64,000 nucleotides of DNA from Euclidia mi (GCA_944739405.2 OX123192.2:44382486-44446485); one strand, 5' to 3'; positions 24,844-35,680 are shown, counted from the stretch's first letter. Notes: generated by a model not told the origin, from the sequence alone. Numbers and translations: made by a program.

Positions 24844-25144
24844 ACTGATGAAGCACGGTAGGTACCTGAATAACAATAATTTTGAAGCTAGAACACAGTA
24901 TCTGATCGGTGTAGGTACAAGTCTTTCAACCTTTAGGTAGCGCGCCCGCGCGCTTTGTGTCGCGTCGAGCTCACAGCTGATAAGCCATCGGGTGACCATG
25001 AACATCTGTTTCAAGTAGATATTCTTTAATAAGCGATAACTTTGTTATTTTTTGGTAAAACAAAAGAATAAAAAATACGTGTTTATTAATTTTCGTAAAT
25101 GTATAACATACTTAAATATCCGAACTACATAAAAAAATACCCTG

Positions 25145-25770
25145 TATATTAAACATTTTGTTCAAATTTTTCGTTTTATTTTCATTGTTTCCTACTGATG
25201 TTCATGGGTTTCTTCATATTTATCAGCAATATTTTTGGTAGTCACTTCAATGCGTATTATTTATGCCTACCAGATAAGCTTATGTTACCCTTGAAACTTT
25301 TTAAACATTTTGTATTTGTTCTCGTAATGGTGGCTACTAAATTGGCTTTTCTTTGAGCGTCATGTTTTATTATTTAGAGGCATAAAACATAATTATGTTT
25401 AAAATATCACTCTGTTCACTGTGTTGAAAATTCAACCATTGCTGGTTTACTTGTAACTTGGCCAGTGATATTCAAAACTAAAACCTTAACCCACATTTAC
25501 ATCTATTAAACTAGGAAAAGCAAGAATCAATAATAAAACATCAAAAGGCATTCACAACCACTAAATATAATAATAAAAATTATGACGAAATATATCATAA
25601 TTATCATACAATCTCTAAATAAGACTACCGTAATATTTGTCTAAAAATACTTGTATCAATAATTAGCTTGACATTAATTTGTTCTATATTGCTACACGAA
25701 CACGAACAAATCAAGTTAGTATGTGATGGATTGACCTTTTGATACGTTGTACCGACTACAACTGTTTTGG
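25145..25770. other. AT-rich upstream region of the intact Gr gene
   Basis: No coding frame and no recognised repeat. It presumably carries any enhancers of the receptor gene, but no motif can be named with confidence. Confidence 0.35.
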
Positions 25771-25771
25771 G

Positions 25772-25778
25772 TATAAAA
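25772..25778 (+). promoter_or_regulatory. Candidate TATA box of the intact Gr gene
   Basis: TATAAAA at 25772-25778 in the context 'gggtataaaaaataaag', about 50 bases before the ATG at 25828. The spacing would allow a short 5' UTR. AT-rich DNA makes chance matches common. Confidence 0.4.
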
Positions 25779-25827
25779 AATAAAGTATTTAAAATAAGGC
25801 CATAAACCTTCTATAACGGGTCAAATT

Positions 25828-28066
25828 ATGGACAATACACTAGTGAAAATCATAAAACCATTTATGACTCTTCAAATTATTCTCGGTGTCAGCAAAATTA
25901 CTAACCAATCGACAAGACTCATGCGGGTACTTTCTGTAATCTTACCAATATTATTTACCTTGACAATTTTTGCTGTGGCCTATAACAACGTCGTCAAACT
26001 GACTTCTATTTACAAATACTTCGTGTGTATAGAATACTCAATTTACGCTACTGTCGCTATCCAATCAGGCGATAGATGCATCTATAAATATTATAAATAC
26101 TTATATGGCATCGACAACTTGCCCGGCGCAAATACCACTTACAATCGTTTATATATATTTTTGATAACTGTGATTACTGTCGTTATGATTTCAAGGCTAC
26201 TTGGCTCAATGATGTATTGCTACTCGATTAAAACGTGTTTAGATCACGAAATTATTGGTGTAGTTACAATGACAGTTGCATGGTTAGCTACTGACATTTC
26301 CAAATTAATTTTCGTGTACATATTTGCCTTGCTTTACTGTCGAGTCAGATTAATAAAAAAATCTTTGGAAACTGAATTTAATACATTTCGAAATAGATTG
26401 AATGTGGAGAACTTTAAGCAAAAGTATTTGATGGTCACCGCATCATTATATGAAATTAACAAACCCTTACAATTTTTGGTACGTATTGTCGTTATTCGTT
26501 CTGAAAAGAAATTACTGCAACACTGAATAATTAATTAACAACTAAAAATATATATATATCTAGTTAAATTGACGTCAGAAGTGGATTTATGCAATCATAC
26601 AGAAGCAAGCAAAGCACCATGAGTCAAGCGTCACTAAAAGCAAATCAAACAGCTTTAAGTGACGCTTGACTTATGGTGTAAATGCATTATTCACATTGAG
26701 GCTAAGGTGCCTCGCCTCATATATAAATAAAGATATCGAAATACTCGTCATGGAAAGTTTATTGACATACGTCGGTTCATCACGATCATCATTATTATCA
26801 TCAGCGAGCCGTGGTCCTCTGCTGTATATAGGCCTCTTCAATGACGCCATTGAGTCCATACAATGTTTTGTTTGTAAGTGGGAATGACACCTTTTTCTTA
26901 TTGGGTAGCACATGCTGTGCCAAAACTGTAAAAATTCCTTTGGCGTAGCATCTGCCATACGCTGCCTAGTATGCCTAGCAAAGTATCTATCCAGCTAAAC
27001 GTTGATCTTGAAATCATCTTTTATAAATAGTTCCGAAGGGGTATCTCATACATAAAAATAGCAATTTTATAAATTTGTAGCAAATAACGTAATAACCGCA
27101 ATTATTGCTTTTACAGGCTGTAATTTATTTAATCAGCTTAACAATCGCATTGTCACGGGAATTAATTAGAATTGTTGATTACTTTAAGTCTGATGTAAGT
27201 GATTTCATAATTTTATCAACGTATTCTTTCTTAAATTTTGCTCAACATTCAAGTTTTGATCAACAATCCTTTTTGAATCACAGTAGTTTGTCAGTATTTA
27301 TACAAATAATCGCATTCAAATTTAGTTCACCTATTATAAATGCAACCTTATAATTCCGATTACAATTTTTATTTGCTTTGGTACTCTTTACAGGAGACTA
27401 TCGTCTTTGTAATGGCGTGGGCTTGGATCAATTATATTCGCCCAGTTATACCTCTGCTCATAGGATCTGTAGCTTTAGACCTGATTTCTGATAAGATTAA
27501 TGGTATCAAGATAATATTGATCAAGAGAAGAATGCTCTGCGTCAGTAAGTAGTGTGATATCTATTTAATATATTACGTTGTGAATTGAATAAGTATATTA
27601 TATTCTAATATATTCTACAATTTTCATGAACTTATTAATATTATATTCTATTATAATGTATTTAACATAATGATGATGAAATAAACTAGTATGATATATA
27701 AAAATCACAAAAAAAAATAAAAACCATGAACTGAAGTACAACTTGTAATAAATGCCTGAATTACCTTCTGTCTCTAGTTAGATTTGAAGATATTTTTTCC
27801 TATTTATTCTCGTGGAAAAGTTTTAGACACAGGATATTTTGCTATTACAGTAAAGCTTGTTTGCTATAAGTACATGACTTATTGAAGTTGTGTTTACAGC
27901 TGAAAGTCAACGTGCTGAAGTTGATCTTATGCTGCGTGTGTTAGCACAGCGTCCTATGAACTTCATTGTTTACCGCACTTTTTCGATTACCGTATACACG
28001 ACGTTTAGTGTGGTGTCTTTTATTGTCATCAATTGTATGGCAGTTTATCAGATAAAAAGCTTATAA
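25828..28066 (+). CDS. Gustatory receptor (7TM chemoreceptor), intact
   Basis: Four exons: 25828-26478 (651 nt), 27117-27194 (78), 27394-27544 (151) and 27900-28066 (167, stop TAA), giving 348 residues with phases 0, 0 and 1. Donors are GTACGT, GTAAGT and GTAAGT, and acceptors are TTACAG, TTTACAG-like and TTTACAG. Hydrophobic segments lie near residues 32-52, 61-80, 108-132, 141-170, 216-228, 244-272 and 322-345, fitting an insect Gr with seven membrane spans and an intracellular N-terminus. The last exon, typical of Grs, ends with a diverged form of the TYhhhhhQF signature (TFSVVSFIV here), followed by INCMAVYQIKSL. The exon set and the GIDNLPG block match the pseudogene at 3558-19473, so the two are tandem duplicates. 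Such receptors are ligand-gated cation channels of taste neurons. The ligand cannot be told. At 348 aa it is slightly short for the family. Confidence 0.85.
26615..26678. repeat. Near-perfect hairpin in Gr intron 1
   Basis: 27-base arms (26615-26641 and 26652-26678) pair at 25 of 27 positions around a 10-base loop. The left arm begins CACCATGAGTCAAGCGTCAC. It lies in the first intron of the intact receptor. It may be a tiny MITE or simply a fold-back. A small-RNA role is possible but unsupported. Confidence 0.75.
26690..26995 (-). repeat. Dispersed lepidopteran repeat fragment
   Basis: Contains 'catcattattatcatcagcg', 'tcctctgctgtatataggcc' and 'tgccatacgctgcctagtat'. These are the reverse of the 'ggcctaagaccagcagtgga' type of block at 1090-1120. 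It lies in intron 1 of the intact Gr gene. Confidence 0.45.
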
Positions 28067-28619
28067 GAATATTGTTATATAAGTTTGTTATTATTTTATT
28101 TGTACTTTCCATATAAATAGTAAATACTTCATAAATGCTTCTAAAGCCTTTTATTCTTATAAAGTAAGATTCACACCGTTTCTTCCGAAACAAGTATTCC
28201 GATACTTTAAAGAAGGCCTCCCCAACGTTTTTGTAGGATTTTTTTATGGAAATAGAAGTATTATGACTATTAACACTGTTGTTTTTTTAATCCTGTATTA
28301 CTATTGAAAAGTTATCGGATATCCCGTGCAACAATGTTTGTGTACAAAGTCTAAAACATGAATTTACAGTGAATTGAAAATGAAAAAGTTAACATGAACT
28401 TTACAAGTGCTTTTGATAAGAATGATCATGGTTAATAAACTATGATTACAATTTTAAAACTTGGTACTACATTTAGAAGCTATAATTTTAAAGCACCTGC
28501 TCATTATTTTATGTGCCTGCGCAACAAATCAAAATTTGCATTGCAACCTGTGGAGTGCCATAGGGCTATTTTAGAGTAAAAACTATCGTGAGTTGTCATA
28601 ATTAGAGTAACTGTAAACG
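28067..28619. other. 3' flank of the Gr gene
   Basis: AT-rich, non-coding. A variant poly-A signal ATATAAA is at about 28111 and a canonical AATAAA at about 28432. Either could end the receptor transcript. Nothing else is recognised. Confidence 0.35.
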
Positions 28620-28641
28620 GTTGTACTCACGTATTATTTTT

Positions 28642-28692
28642 GGTCGGAGTAGCCCGACTAGTTTCGGACCATACGGAGGTCCTTAATCATGA
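28642..28692 (-). ncRNA. Degenerate hammerhead-ribozyme-like motif
   Basis: On the minus strand: TGATTA, then a stem GGACC-TCCGTAT-GGTCC, then the invariant-looking GAAAC, then a second stem GTCGG/CCGAC. This is the order of a hammerhead core (CUGANGA, stem II, GAAA, stem III). The first box is off consensus at two positions (ATGATTA for CUGANGA), so cleavage activity is doubtful. Penelope-like elements are known to carry hammerhead motifs at their ends, which supports the reading. Confidence 0.45.
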
Positions 28693-28899
28693 GCAAGCGC
28701 GACCGTCCGCGTCGGCGTCGGGCGCTCCACTGAGGCGGGCCCACCGCGCAGCTTGTCGTTGCGAGCGTGTAGAGGACGTATTCACCGGCGCCTGCGATGA
28801 AGTTGGTTGCGTTGCCGGCGTGTCCGGTGTGCCTGTGTGATCGTCATCTTGCAACGTGTCCCGCTGCACCGTGAAGGACGTTGGATGTGTACACACCGT

Positions 28900-29960
28900 G
28901 CTGACTGTGTCGCATTCTAGGTTTGGGGGTATCCAGATGTGTGGTCAGTTTTAAGGCCGGTCTCCAGGCAGGTGACAGTCCCCAGCCACTATCTCGGTTG
29001 AAATTGGGACGACGGCTGATCTCGATGGCTTCCCGTACTTTCCGCGGTATGAAGTATTTCTCCCTCGCTAGTACGGTGGCCTTGTCGAAACGTATGTAGT
29101 GAGCCGTGTCCGTTTCAGAGGCATGTTCGGCGACCGCCGACCTTTTGCTGTCCATGCTCTTGACGCTTCTGATATGTTCCCTTACCCGTGTCGTAATGTT
29201 GCAACGAGTCTCGCCTACGTAGCTCAGGCCACAGTCACACGGGATCGTGTAAACGCCGGGAACATCCAGTGGATCTCGGTCTTTTGGGGAGCGCTGTAGC
29301 TGTCTTAGCTGCCCAGGTGGGCGGAAGATTGTCCTGATGCTATACCTTCGGCGTAACAGGTGTCCAGTCTTGTTGGTTATCCCCCGAATATACGGTAGGA
29401 ATGTGGGGGTCCGTTCCGCTCCAGCTGGACGACGGTGGCTGTTCGTACTAGCAACTCGCATACATTGTCGCCACCGATAAACTGGCGTGTAGATATCTAT
29501 CCGTGTGCGTTGGCTTCCGATATACGGTGTGTGATAGATGACCATCCAGGTCACGTATGATCAACACGTCTAGAATCGGTAGTGCTCCATCCTTTTCTTC
29601 TTCAACCGTGCACTGTATTTTTGAGTGTATGGAGTTGAGGTGAGTTGTGAGATCCAGCAGAGAGTCCCGGTTGACGATAGCAAAGATGTCGTCCACGTAT
29701 CGCCACCAGTATCGTGGTTTCAAGGGTGTGTCAAGCGCTCGCTCTTCGAACCACTCCATGAAAACATTGGCCACCACCGGTGCGAGAGGGGACCCCATAG
29801 CCACTCCATCCAGCTGCAAGTAGTATGCTCCTCTCCACAGGAAATAGCCGCTTTCGAGACAGAATTTTATAGCGTCAATGTATGCAGTGGGTACTTCAGT
29901 GCCTTGCAATAGGGTGCTAAAAATGTGTATGCTCTCTTCCACTGGTACATTAGTAAACAA
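28900..29960 (-). pseudogene. Penelope RT core and GIY-YIG endonuclease, broken
   Basis: The segment from 29960 down starts at LFTNVPVEESI and includes DGVAMGSPLAPVVANVFMEW and the catalytic WWRYVDDIFAIV, then LPILDVLI and VYRKPTHTDRYLH, all hallmarks of Penelope-type RT. It then changes frame near 29500 with loss of linker sequence. The C-terminal frame (29554 down to 28844) has the GIY-YIG domain: GVYTIPCDCGLSYVGET with its GVY and YVG pairs, followed by TTRVREHI (catalytic-type Arg). The frame break means no full product. Confidence 0.8.
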
Positions 29961-30276
29961 GGATGTATTTATTTATTTATTTATTTAAACTTTATGCACA
30001 TAAATTGTACAGAGGCGGACTTAATGCCGTAGGCATTATCTGCCAGTCAACCTTTGGGTGATGCAGAGATACAAGTAATAGGTGCAATTCATAAATTTGC
30101 ATTGAATCTTAGATAGAAACCTAATTAATACATAATTATATATATATATATACATTAATGTAGTACTTACATACCTTATCTATATACATATATATTATAC
30201 ATATACCGATATAATACAAAATACTTTACATATATACAATATAACTATATACATACATAATAAATAGACGATAATC

Positions 30277-33234
30277 CTACGATGATTCAGTTTGTGCGTC
30301 TATGAAAGTCTGTCGAACTCTGGTTTTAAATGTGAAACGGCTAGTCGACATCCTGATATCGAGAGGGAGAGCATTCCAGAGAAGGATAGATTGAATGTTA
30401 AACGAAGAATGTACAAGGCTAGAAGTGTGAGAAGGACAAAGAAGAAGAAGGTTATTTGAGGAACGAAGATTTTTCTCATGTGTATTACAAAGAAATTGAA
30501 AGTGAGGAGTTAAATACGCAGGAGCATGTGGGGAGTGCAATAAAGAATAGAGAGTACACAAAGTACGTAAGCTACGCCGTTGACGAATGGGTAACCATCG
30601 TAACTTTAATCGGTGCTCTGTAATATGATCATATTTGCGGAGATTGAAAACGAATCTAATGCAATTATTGAGAAGGCGGTCGAGCTTGTTGAGCTGATCT
30701 GCATTAAGGTCGAGGTAGCACACATCACCATAGTCGATTATAGGAAATATTAAAGTCTGTACTAACGTTGTCTTAGTCTTGACCGGCAGAAAGTTCTTCA
30801 GCCGATAGAGCGACCGTAAGGCACCAGTTACTTTACGACTGACGTTCGCTACCTGGGTGTGCCAATCAAGGTTGCTGTCAAAATATAAACCAAGATCCTT
30901 GATGCTAGAACTAAATGGGATAATTTGCCCATCAAACATGACGGCTGGTAGTGCCTGCAGGTCAACCCTGTTTAATATACGGGAACTGCCAACTAGAATC
31001 GCCTGACATTTATCAGGATTCACAGCCAATCCAAACCGTTTCGACCAATCCTTGATTGCATTAAGATCTTGGTTTATTGCTCCTATTGCAGAATGTAGAT
31101 TTTCCGCCTTGGATTGTGTGTAAAGCTGCAGATCATCGGCATACAGATGGTACGCACAATTAAGTTCATGAGTAAGGAGATTAATAAATAATGAGAACAA
31201 AAGAGGAGAAAGTATTCCGCCTTAAGGAACACCAGAGTTCAAGTCACACCAGATTGATGAGGTTTCATCAATCCGTACTGACTGCTGGCGTTCTCGAAGA
31301 TAAGATGAGAACCATTCCAGTGCCATCGGTGAGATCATGAGGTAGGAAAGAATTGAAAGAAGCAGGTCGTGATTGACGTTGTTGAAGGCGTTTGAGAAGT
31401 CCACCAAGATCAAAAGTGTAACCTTGGTTTCCTCAACCCCCGCCCTCACATCGCCAGTCACCTTGAGCAATGCGGAGAGAGTACTATGTCCAGGTCAGAA
31501 TCCAGATTGAAGTGGAGAAAGGATATTGTTATGGTAAACGAACCCGGACAACTGTCTCTGAACGCACGACTCAAGTACCTTGGATAGAAAAGGAAGTATG
31601 GATATAGGCCGGAAATTTGTCAGCAGAGTGGGATTGGAAATTTTAGGTAAAGGACGCACATAGGCTTTACGCCATAGGTGGGGAAATTTACCTGTGTCAA
31701 GGGAAAAGTTCAGGATATGGGTAATTATAGGCAGGATTTGATCAAGGATAACCGTGATCATGCGACGACTAATGTCATCGCAACCCACGGCTTTGGACTT
31801 AATGGATAGGATAGATTTTTTGATCTCACCAGATGATAAAGGAGAAAAAGAGAAAGAGTTAATGTTCGGACGAGGTATACCATCCAAGTAGGCCATGGTT
31901 TGACGCTTGGTTTGGTCGTCTAAAGTGAGAGTGGTAGAAAAATGACGATTAATGTCATCCAAACCAATAGTCACCGGTAGAACCACTTGGCCGTGAGGTC
32001 TACCTATGCCCAGTGATCTTAAAAACTGCCATACATTGGCAGGGGATGAATTAGTAATGTTTTTGTGAATATGTCGGCGTTTAGCGTTGCGTACCATCTG
32101 ATTGCACCTGTTCCTTGCTATCTTGAAGAGAGACCAATTGTCTTCACACCGATCCTTTTTATACTTTCGAAAAGCTCGGTCTCTGCGTCGCATTGCCATC
32201 CGAATACCCTCTGTCATCCAAGGTGCAGGTGGACGCTTCAATTTGACCTTTCTAATAGGAGCATGCACATCGAATAACCTCTTAACCGTGTTGTTGAACA
32301 AGTCTACTTTGTCGTCGATAGTGATGGCCGATGTCAACGGTTTCCAGTCGATTTTTGCTGCATCCAACCTCAATTTTTCAACGTCCATGCGCCCAAAACA
32401 ACGCAAGTACAGAACTTTAGGACATGGTTTAGGAGGCTTCAGGACATACGAGAGGAAGACAAGGTCATGACGGGAGAAGCCAGGAGCAGGATGTTGACCG
32501 TGAAAGTGGACTAAGGTAGGATTAGAAGTGAGGATTAAGTCTAACCAGGTGTCCTCCCCGTTAGAGTTGTGGTGAGTGGCATTGAGGGGCAAAACGTGGA
32601 GGCTGGCAGACTCGATGATGTGGGTGAGTTTGAGGGAGCGAGATGAAAGATGGGACAGAAGGTCAGTGTTGAAATCGCCCATGATGATATGATGTGCGTA
32701 CTCAGAACCCAGCGATTCTAAAACCGATTCCAAATCAGTGAAGTAATTGACAGAAGGAGGACAGTATACTACTCCAAGAACCAATTTAGTTCCCCTGACC
32801 CAAACCTCTAGAAAAAGATACTCCGCAGGAGTAGAGTTTTGAGAGGAAGAAGTAAGAATTTTAAAGGATAGATTGCTACGGAGGTAAACAGCAACGCCTC
32901 CGCCTCGCCTGTCATTCCGGTCGTTCCGGATTAAGACAAAACCAGAAAGAGGGTATAAGGTAGAAAGGAGGTGAGGTTTGAGCCAGCTCTCAGAGATCAG
33001 GATGGCATGAACGTTGATGTCGGTAAATGTAGCTAAGAGTTCGTTATGATGACTTGGCACACTTTGTGCATTAATATGACACACATTTAATAAGCTATTA
33101 GCTTTCAGATTAAACTTCTCGTGTAGTATTTCACGTAGGGACTGGTTATCATTAAGTGAACAGAAGCTATCATCGGCAGATAAATCATCTGAATCATTCG
33201 CTGATAAAAAAGAATCATCATCGGAAATAGACAT
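30277..33234 (-). pseudogene. LINE ORF2: AP endonuclease plus reverse transcriptase
   Basis: One frame of about 985 codons from MSISDDD at 33234 to the stop at 30277, broken only by two stops. It holds the APE domain (NAQSVPSHHNEL, ILISESWL with catalytic Glu, GGGVAVYLRS, IMGDFNTDLL, HDLVFLSY) and the RT domain (WRKAYVRPLPKI, NFRPISILPF, LQSGF, LVDFSNAFNNVNH, SPLLFSLFIN and catalytic YADDLQLY), then the C-terminal RFVFNLRKYDH block. The stops are TGA at about 31492 right after LQSGF and TAA near 31220 in GVP-stop-GGILSP. At both, relatives normally have Arg and Gln, so each fits one C-to-T change. Everything else is open, so the copy was active not long ago. Confidence 0.85.
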
Positions 33235-33782
33235 AATAATTTATATATATATATATATAATAATAATAATAGACTAACTTAAAAATAAATAAATATTAAT
33301 AATAACATGCACGAAATTGACTATTAATTATGTGACCTCTGCACCACCCGCCAACTGAAGCAATTGACAATATACTGATCTTACAGCTATAATTACATTC
33401 TTTAAAATAAGACAAACCAAATAAAATACTATGATTAAAGTTAGCATGACAAACAATTTTTAAGAAAGGATTGTTTCTGAACGCATCCGAAAGAGTTCAA
33501 ATGTCATAACAATCATATGTCATGTCACTTTGACATTTAACTTAAACAGTAAACACCTACAAAAAAGTTTATAATTGCACTGATTTAAATACTTGTAATT
33601 AGGAAAAGTGGGTTATTAAGTACGAAGTAATGTTATCAAAACATGCTAGTGGCTCAAGACAAAATAGAATTTGTCAATACAAGTATTCTGTTTACATACA
33701 CGTTATCAAACAAAATGAAACAATAGAAAGTTCATTATGCGGATGCGTAGAACAAAAAGAGACATTACTGGTTATACCAAGT

Positions 33783-34466
33783 TCAGCTAGAGGTACCTGA
33801 AGAAACTTTGGGATACTTTTTGAGTAACGGCTCCAACTCGTCCAGTGAAGTAACCTTGAGACGACTTCCATCAGGGCACTTGATATTTACAATGCCGTCT
33901 TGAGTCCAGCAACCCCGCATCCCAAAATGTTGCCTCGCCTTACTGAAAGTTGCCTGCCGCGCCTTGGTCAAGAACTCCCTGACGGATATTGACGACCCTT
34001 TTAGCTTGGTCTTCCCTCTCCAGACAGCAGCCTTCACCTCCAAGCTCGCAAACTTTACCACAATAGGACGATGATGCTCTTTACCATTGCTCCCAAGACG
34101 ATGGCATGTCTTTATGGAACTTTCAGAGACATCCTTCATCGCTAATCTTGTATGAAGAACATCTAGAACAATGGCCACACAGTTTTCCTTACTGTGTTCA
34201 GGAATACCTGAGAATATTAGGCTTTTCTTTCGTTGTCTCATGTCAATGTTGTCAACAGCCTGAGCGCATGCAGCAATTTGCTTCCTGAGCAGCCCAAACA
34301 TAGAAAAAGTTAGTTCCCGAAATGTACGGAACTCTTCTGCTACTTTGGCTACAGTATCTTTGGCAGCCGTTCCACTTTGTAACTGGGCCTGAAGTTGGTC
34401 CATTTTTTTGGTCACACTTTCTTCAAGACTCTTCTGCGCCAGTACAATATCAGCGTATTGTGACAT
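33783..34466 (-). CDS. LINE ORF1 protein (coiled coil, RRM-like, CTD)
   Basis: 227 codons, uninterrupted, from ATG at 34466. Residues 1-75 are heptad-rich (KSLEESVTKKMDQLQAQLQ) and likely form a coiled-coil trimer. Residues about 85-165 contain KKSLIFSGIPE, CHRLGSNGKEHHRPIVVKF and AVWRGKTKLKG, matching the RNA-binding RRM of Transposase_22-like ORF1 proteins. The remainder, with KARQHFGMRGCWTQDGIVNI, matches the C-terminal nucleic-acid-binding domain. Such proteins coat LINE RNA and act as chaperones. About 550 bases separate it from ORF2. It is intact even though ORF2 in the same copy has two stops. Confidence 0.75.
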   Translation of the reverse strand: MSQYADIVLAQKSLEESVTKKMDQLQAQLQSGTAAKDTVAKVAEEFRTFRELTFSMFGLLRKQIAACAQAVDNIDMRQRKKSLIFSGIPEHSKENCVAIVLDVLHTRLAMKDVSESSIKTCHRLGSNGKEHHRPIVVKFASLEVKAAVWRGKTKLKGSSISVREFLTKARQATFSKARQHFGMRGCWTQDGIVNIKCPDGSRLKVTSLDELEPLLKKYPKVSSGTSS

Positions 34467-34692
34467 ATCTCCAGAGTATCTTGTTGTATCTTAGTGATAG
34501 TGATGATAGATATGGTGAAACTGATCAGTTGGCAGGTGGTGTTTGTGCAATGTTCTTAAGTGTCACATACAGAACTAATAACACTAGGACATATAACTGT
34601 AAGTATTTTAGTTATAATTAGCACAAAAACAGTACTTTATATGTGGTAAATCTAATTTAAAATATATTTCAAATTTTGAATGTGTGGTTACT

Positions 34693-35205
34693 TTATTTGC
34701 ACCTACCGCCAAAAAAGCTAACCATAATCTCTATGTCCTTGAGCTTTACTCCTGACAGCAAGTCGACGAAATGTTTCGAGTCCCTGATGAAGCTACTCGT
34801 CTTACCGGTGAAGGGTTGCAGTACTGTTGCCAGATGTTGCGACAGTTTGTATGTCGGCGCGTCTATCTGGCTGACAATGGGTCTTAGTGGCCAACCGGGT
34901 TTGTGTATTTTAGGCAACCCGTATATTTTCGGTGGAGTGGGGTTGTGCGGTCTGAGCTGTGTTGCCAGTGCCGGGTTTTGGAGGCTTTGCAGTATTTTGA
35001 TCAGTTTGTTGGTAACCCTGGTGGTCGGGTTATAGCAAACTTTCTTATATGTGATGGAATCACTCACTAACTGTGTTATTTTGTTGTCATACGCTACGGT
35101 GTCGGCAACCACAGTAGCATTGCCTTTGTCGGCAGGCAGCACCAGTAGATCCGTATCGTTGTGCAAATGTTGTATGGCCCTTAATTCATTCCATAGGGCT
35201 AACAA
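34693..35205 (-). pseudogene. Penelope RT N-terminal part
   Basis: Open frame with VLPADKGNATVVADTVAYDN, YGLPKIHKPGWPLRPIVS and PTYKLSQHLATVLQPF, the ordered N-terminal blocks of Penelope-like RTs, ending at DIEIMVSF, where the LINE begins. The continuation is at 29960. Loss of the upstream part and the 4.7 kb insertion make it non-functional. Confidence 0.8.
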
Positions 35206-35502
35206 CTTGGCCCTACAGTTTTTGGTTCACGTAGGTGTAATGCATCTTGATTCATCACTTAAGCAGAACACATTCTGAGCTTAAATAAACTAAAATAATT
35301 TTATGAACAGTTAAATCTGCTAAAAAGCCGAACTGCAAACCTATCAGTCAATTGTTTAAGTATCTAAGTTTAAGTTTTATATTATTAAAGTAGCCTATTA
35401 TTAAAACAAATGACGATTGTGCTAATGTTATAACATAAGTGAAATGTACAAAAAAGACAACCAGTCAAGTTGAAGAATTTTTTAAATAATAGCTTTTTCT
35501 AT

Positions 35503-35680
35503 AAAGGCGCAAGTCTGAGATGGGCTGCAGACTGCAAACTGCAACCGCAGACGGCAAACAACATCACTAATCTAGGGAATAGAAGCAACCAAGACTGCAG
35601 GCAATACTACAGTGAACAGCCGCTAGCCGCAATGTCACCTGCGGTTGCAGTCTGCAGCCCATCTTGTACTTGCACCTTTA
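35503..35680. mobile_element. MITE with ~35-bp inverted repeats
   Basis: Left arm AAAGGCGCAAGTCTGAGATG then GGCTGCAGACTGCAA. The right arm is its complement (GGTGCAAGTACAAGATGGGC then TGCAGACTGCAACCGCAG). The left arm has an extra 'aactgcaa', a small duplication. About 178 bases, no coding sequence. The target duplication is unclear (TA or TTA). Confidence 0.7.

Larger units (their letters stand above)
20447..25144 (+). mobile_element. DNA transposon with CAGGGT termini, DUF4817-type, deleted
   Basis: Terminal inverted repeats of about 30 bases: left CAGGGTAATTTTTTATGCAG followed by TTCGGATATT, right ending in the complement of CAGGGTATTTTTTTATGTAG with TTCGGATATT. The right flank is TA and the left flank CA, so a degenerate TA target is likely. 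Inside are GC-rich DNA, an inserted LINE (about 20860-24318) and the N-terminal half of a transposase. It is a deletion derivative that inserted into the tail of the truncated LINE at 19600-20445. Confidence 0.65.
29965..34690 (-). mobile_element. Nearly intact Daphne/CR1-like LINE
   Basis: About 4.7 kb on the minus strand, with ORF1 (33783-34466), ORF2 (30277-33234) and a 3' UTR ending in an (AAAT)n-type tail at 29965-29990. It lies inside the Penelope RT gene: on the minus strand that gene stops after the KDIEIMVSF block and resumes at LFTNVPV. No clear target duplication is seen and about three codons seem missing, so a small target deletion is inferred. Truncated relatives lie at 5684, 19600 and 46007. 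Clade naming rests on the ORF1 type and the C-terminal DRLLNNCIRFVFNLRKYDH block. Confidence 0.75.
28620..35280 (-). mobile_element. Penelope-like retroelement, split by a LINE
   Basis: The N-terminal RT part lies at 34693-35205 and the rest (RT core plus GIY-YIG endonuclease) at 28844-29960. Between them is a 4.7 kb LINE in the same orientation. The 5' part is truncated near 35275. The 3' end carries a hairpin-rich segment ('cggagtagcccgactagttt') like Penelope terminal regions, which often hold hammerhead ribozymes. The element is degraded: there is an internal deletion in the RT-endonuclease linker and the LINE insertion removes a few codons. Confidence 0.8.

Noticed and set aside
28640..29312. 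+ strand frames over 28640-28840 and 29099-29299
   Set aside because: They are antisense to the Penelope GIY-YIG coding region and have no motif of their own.
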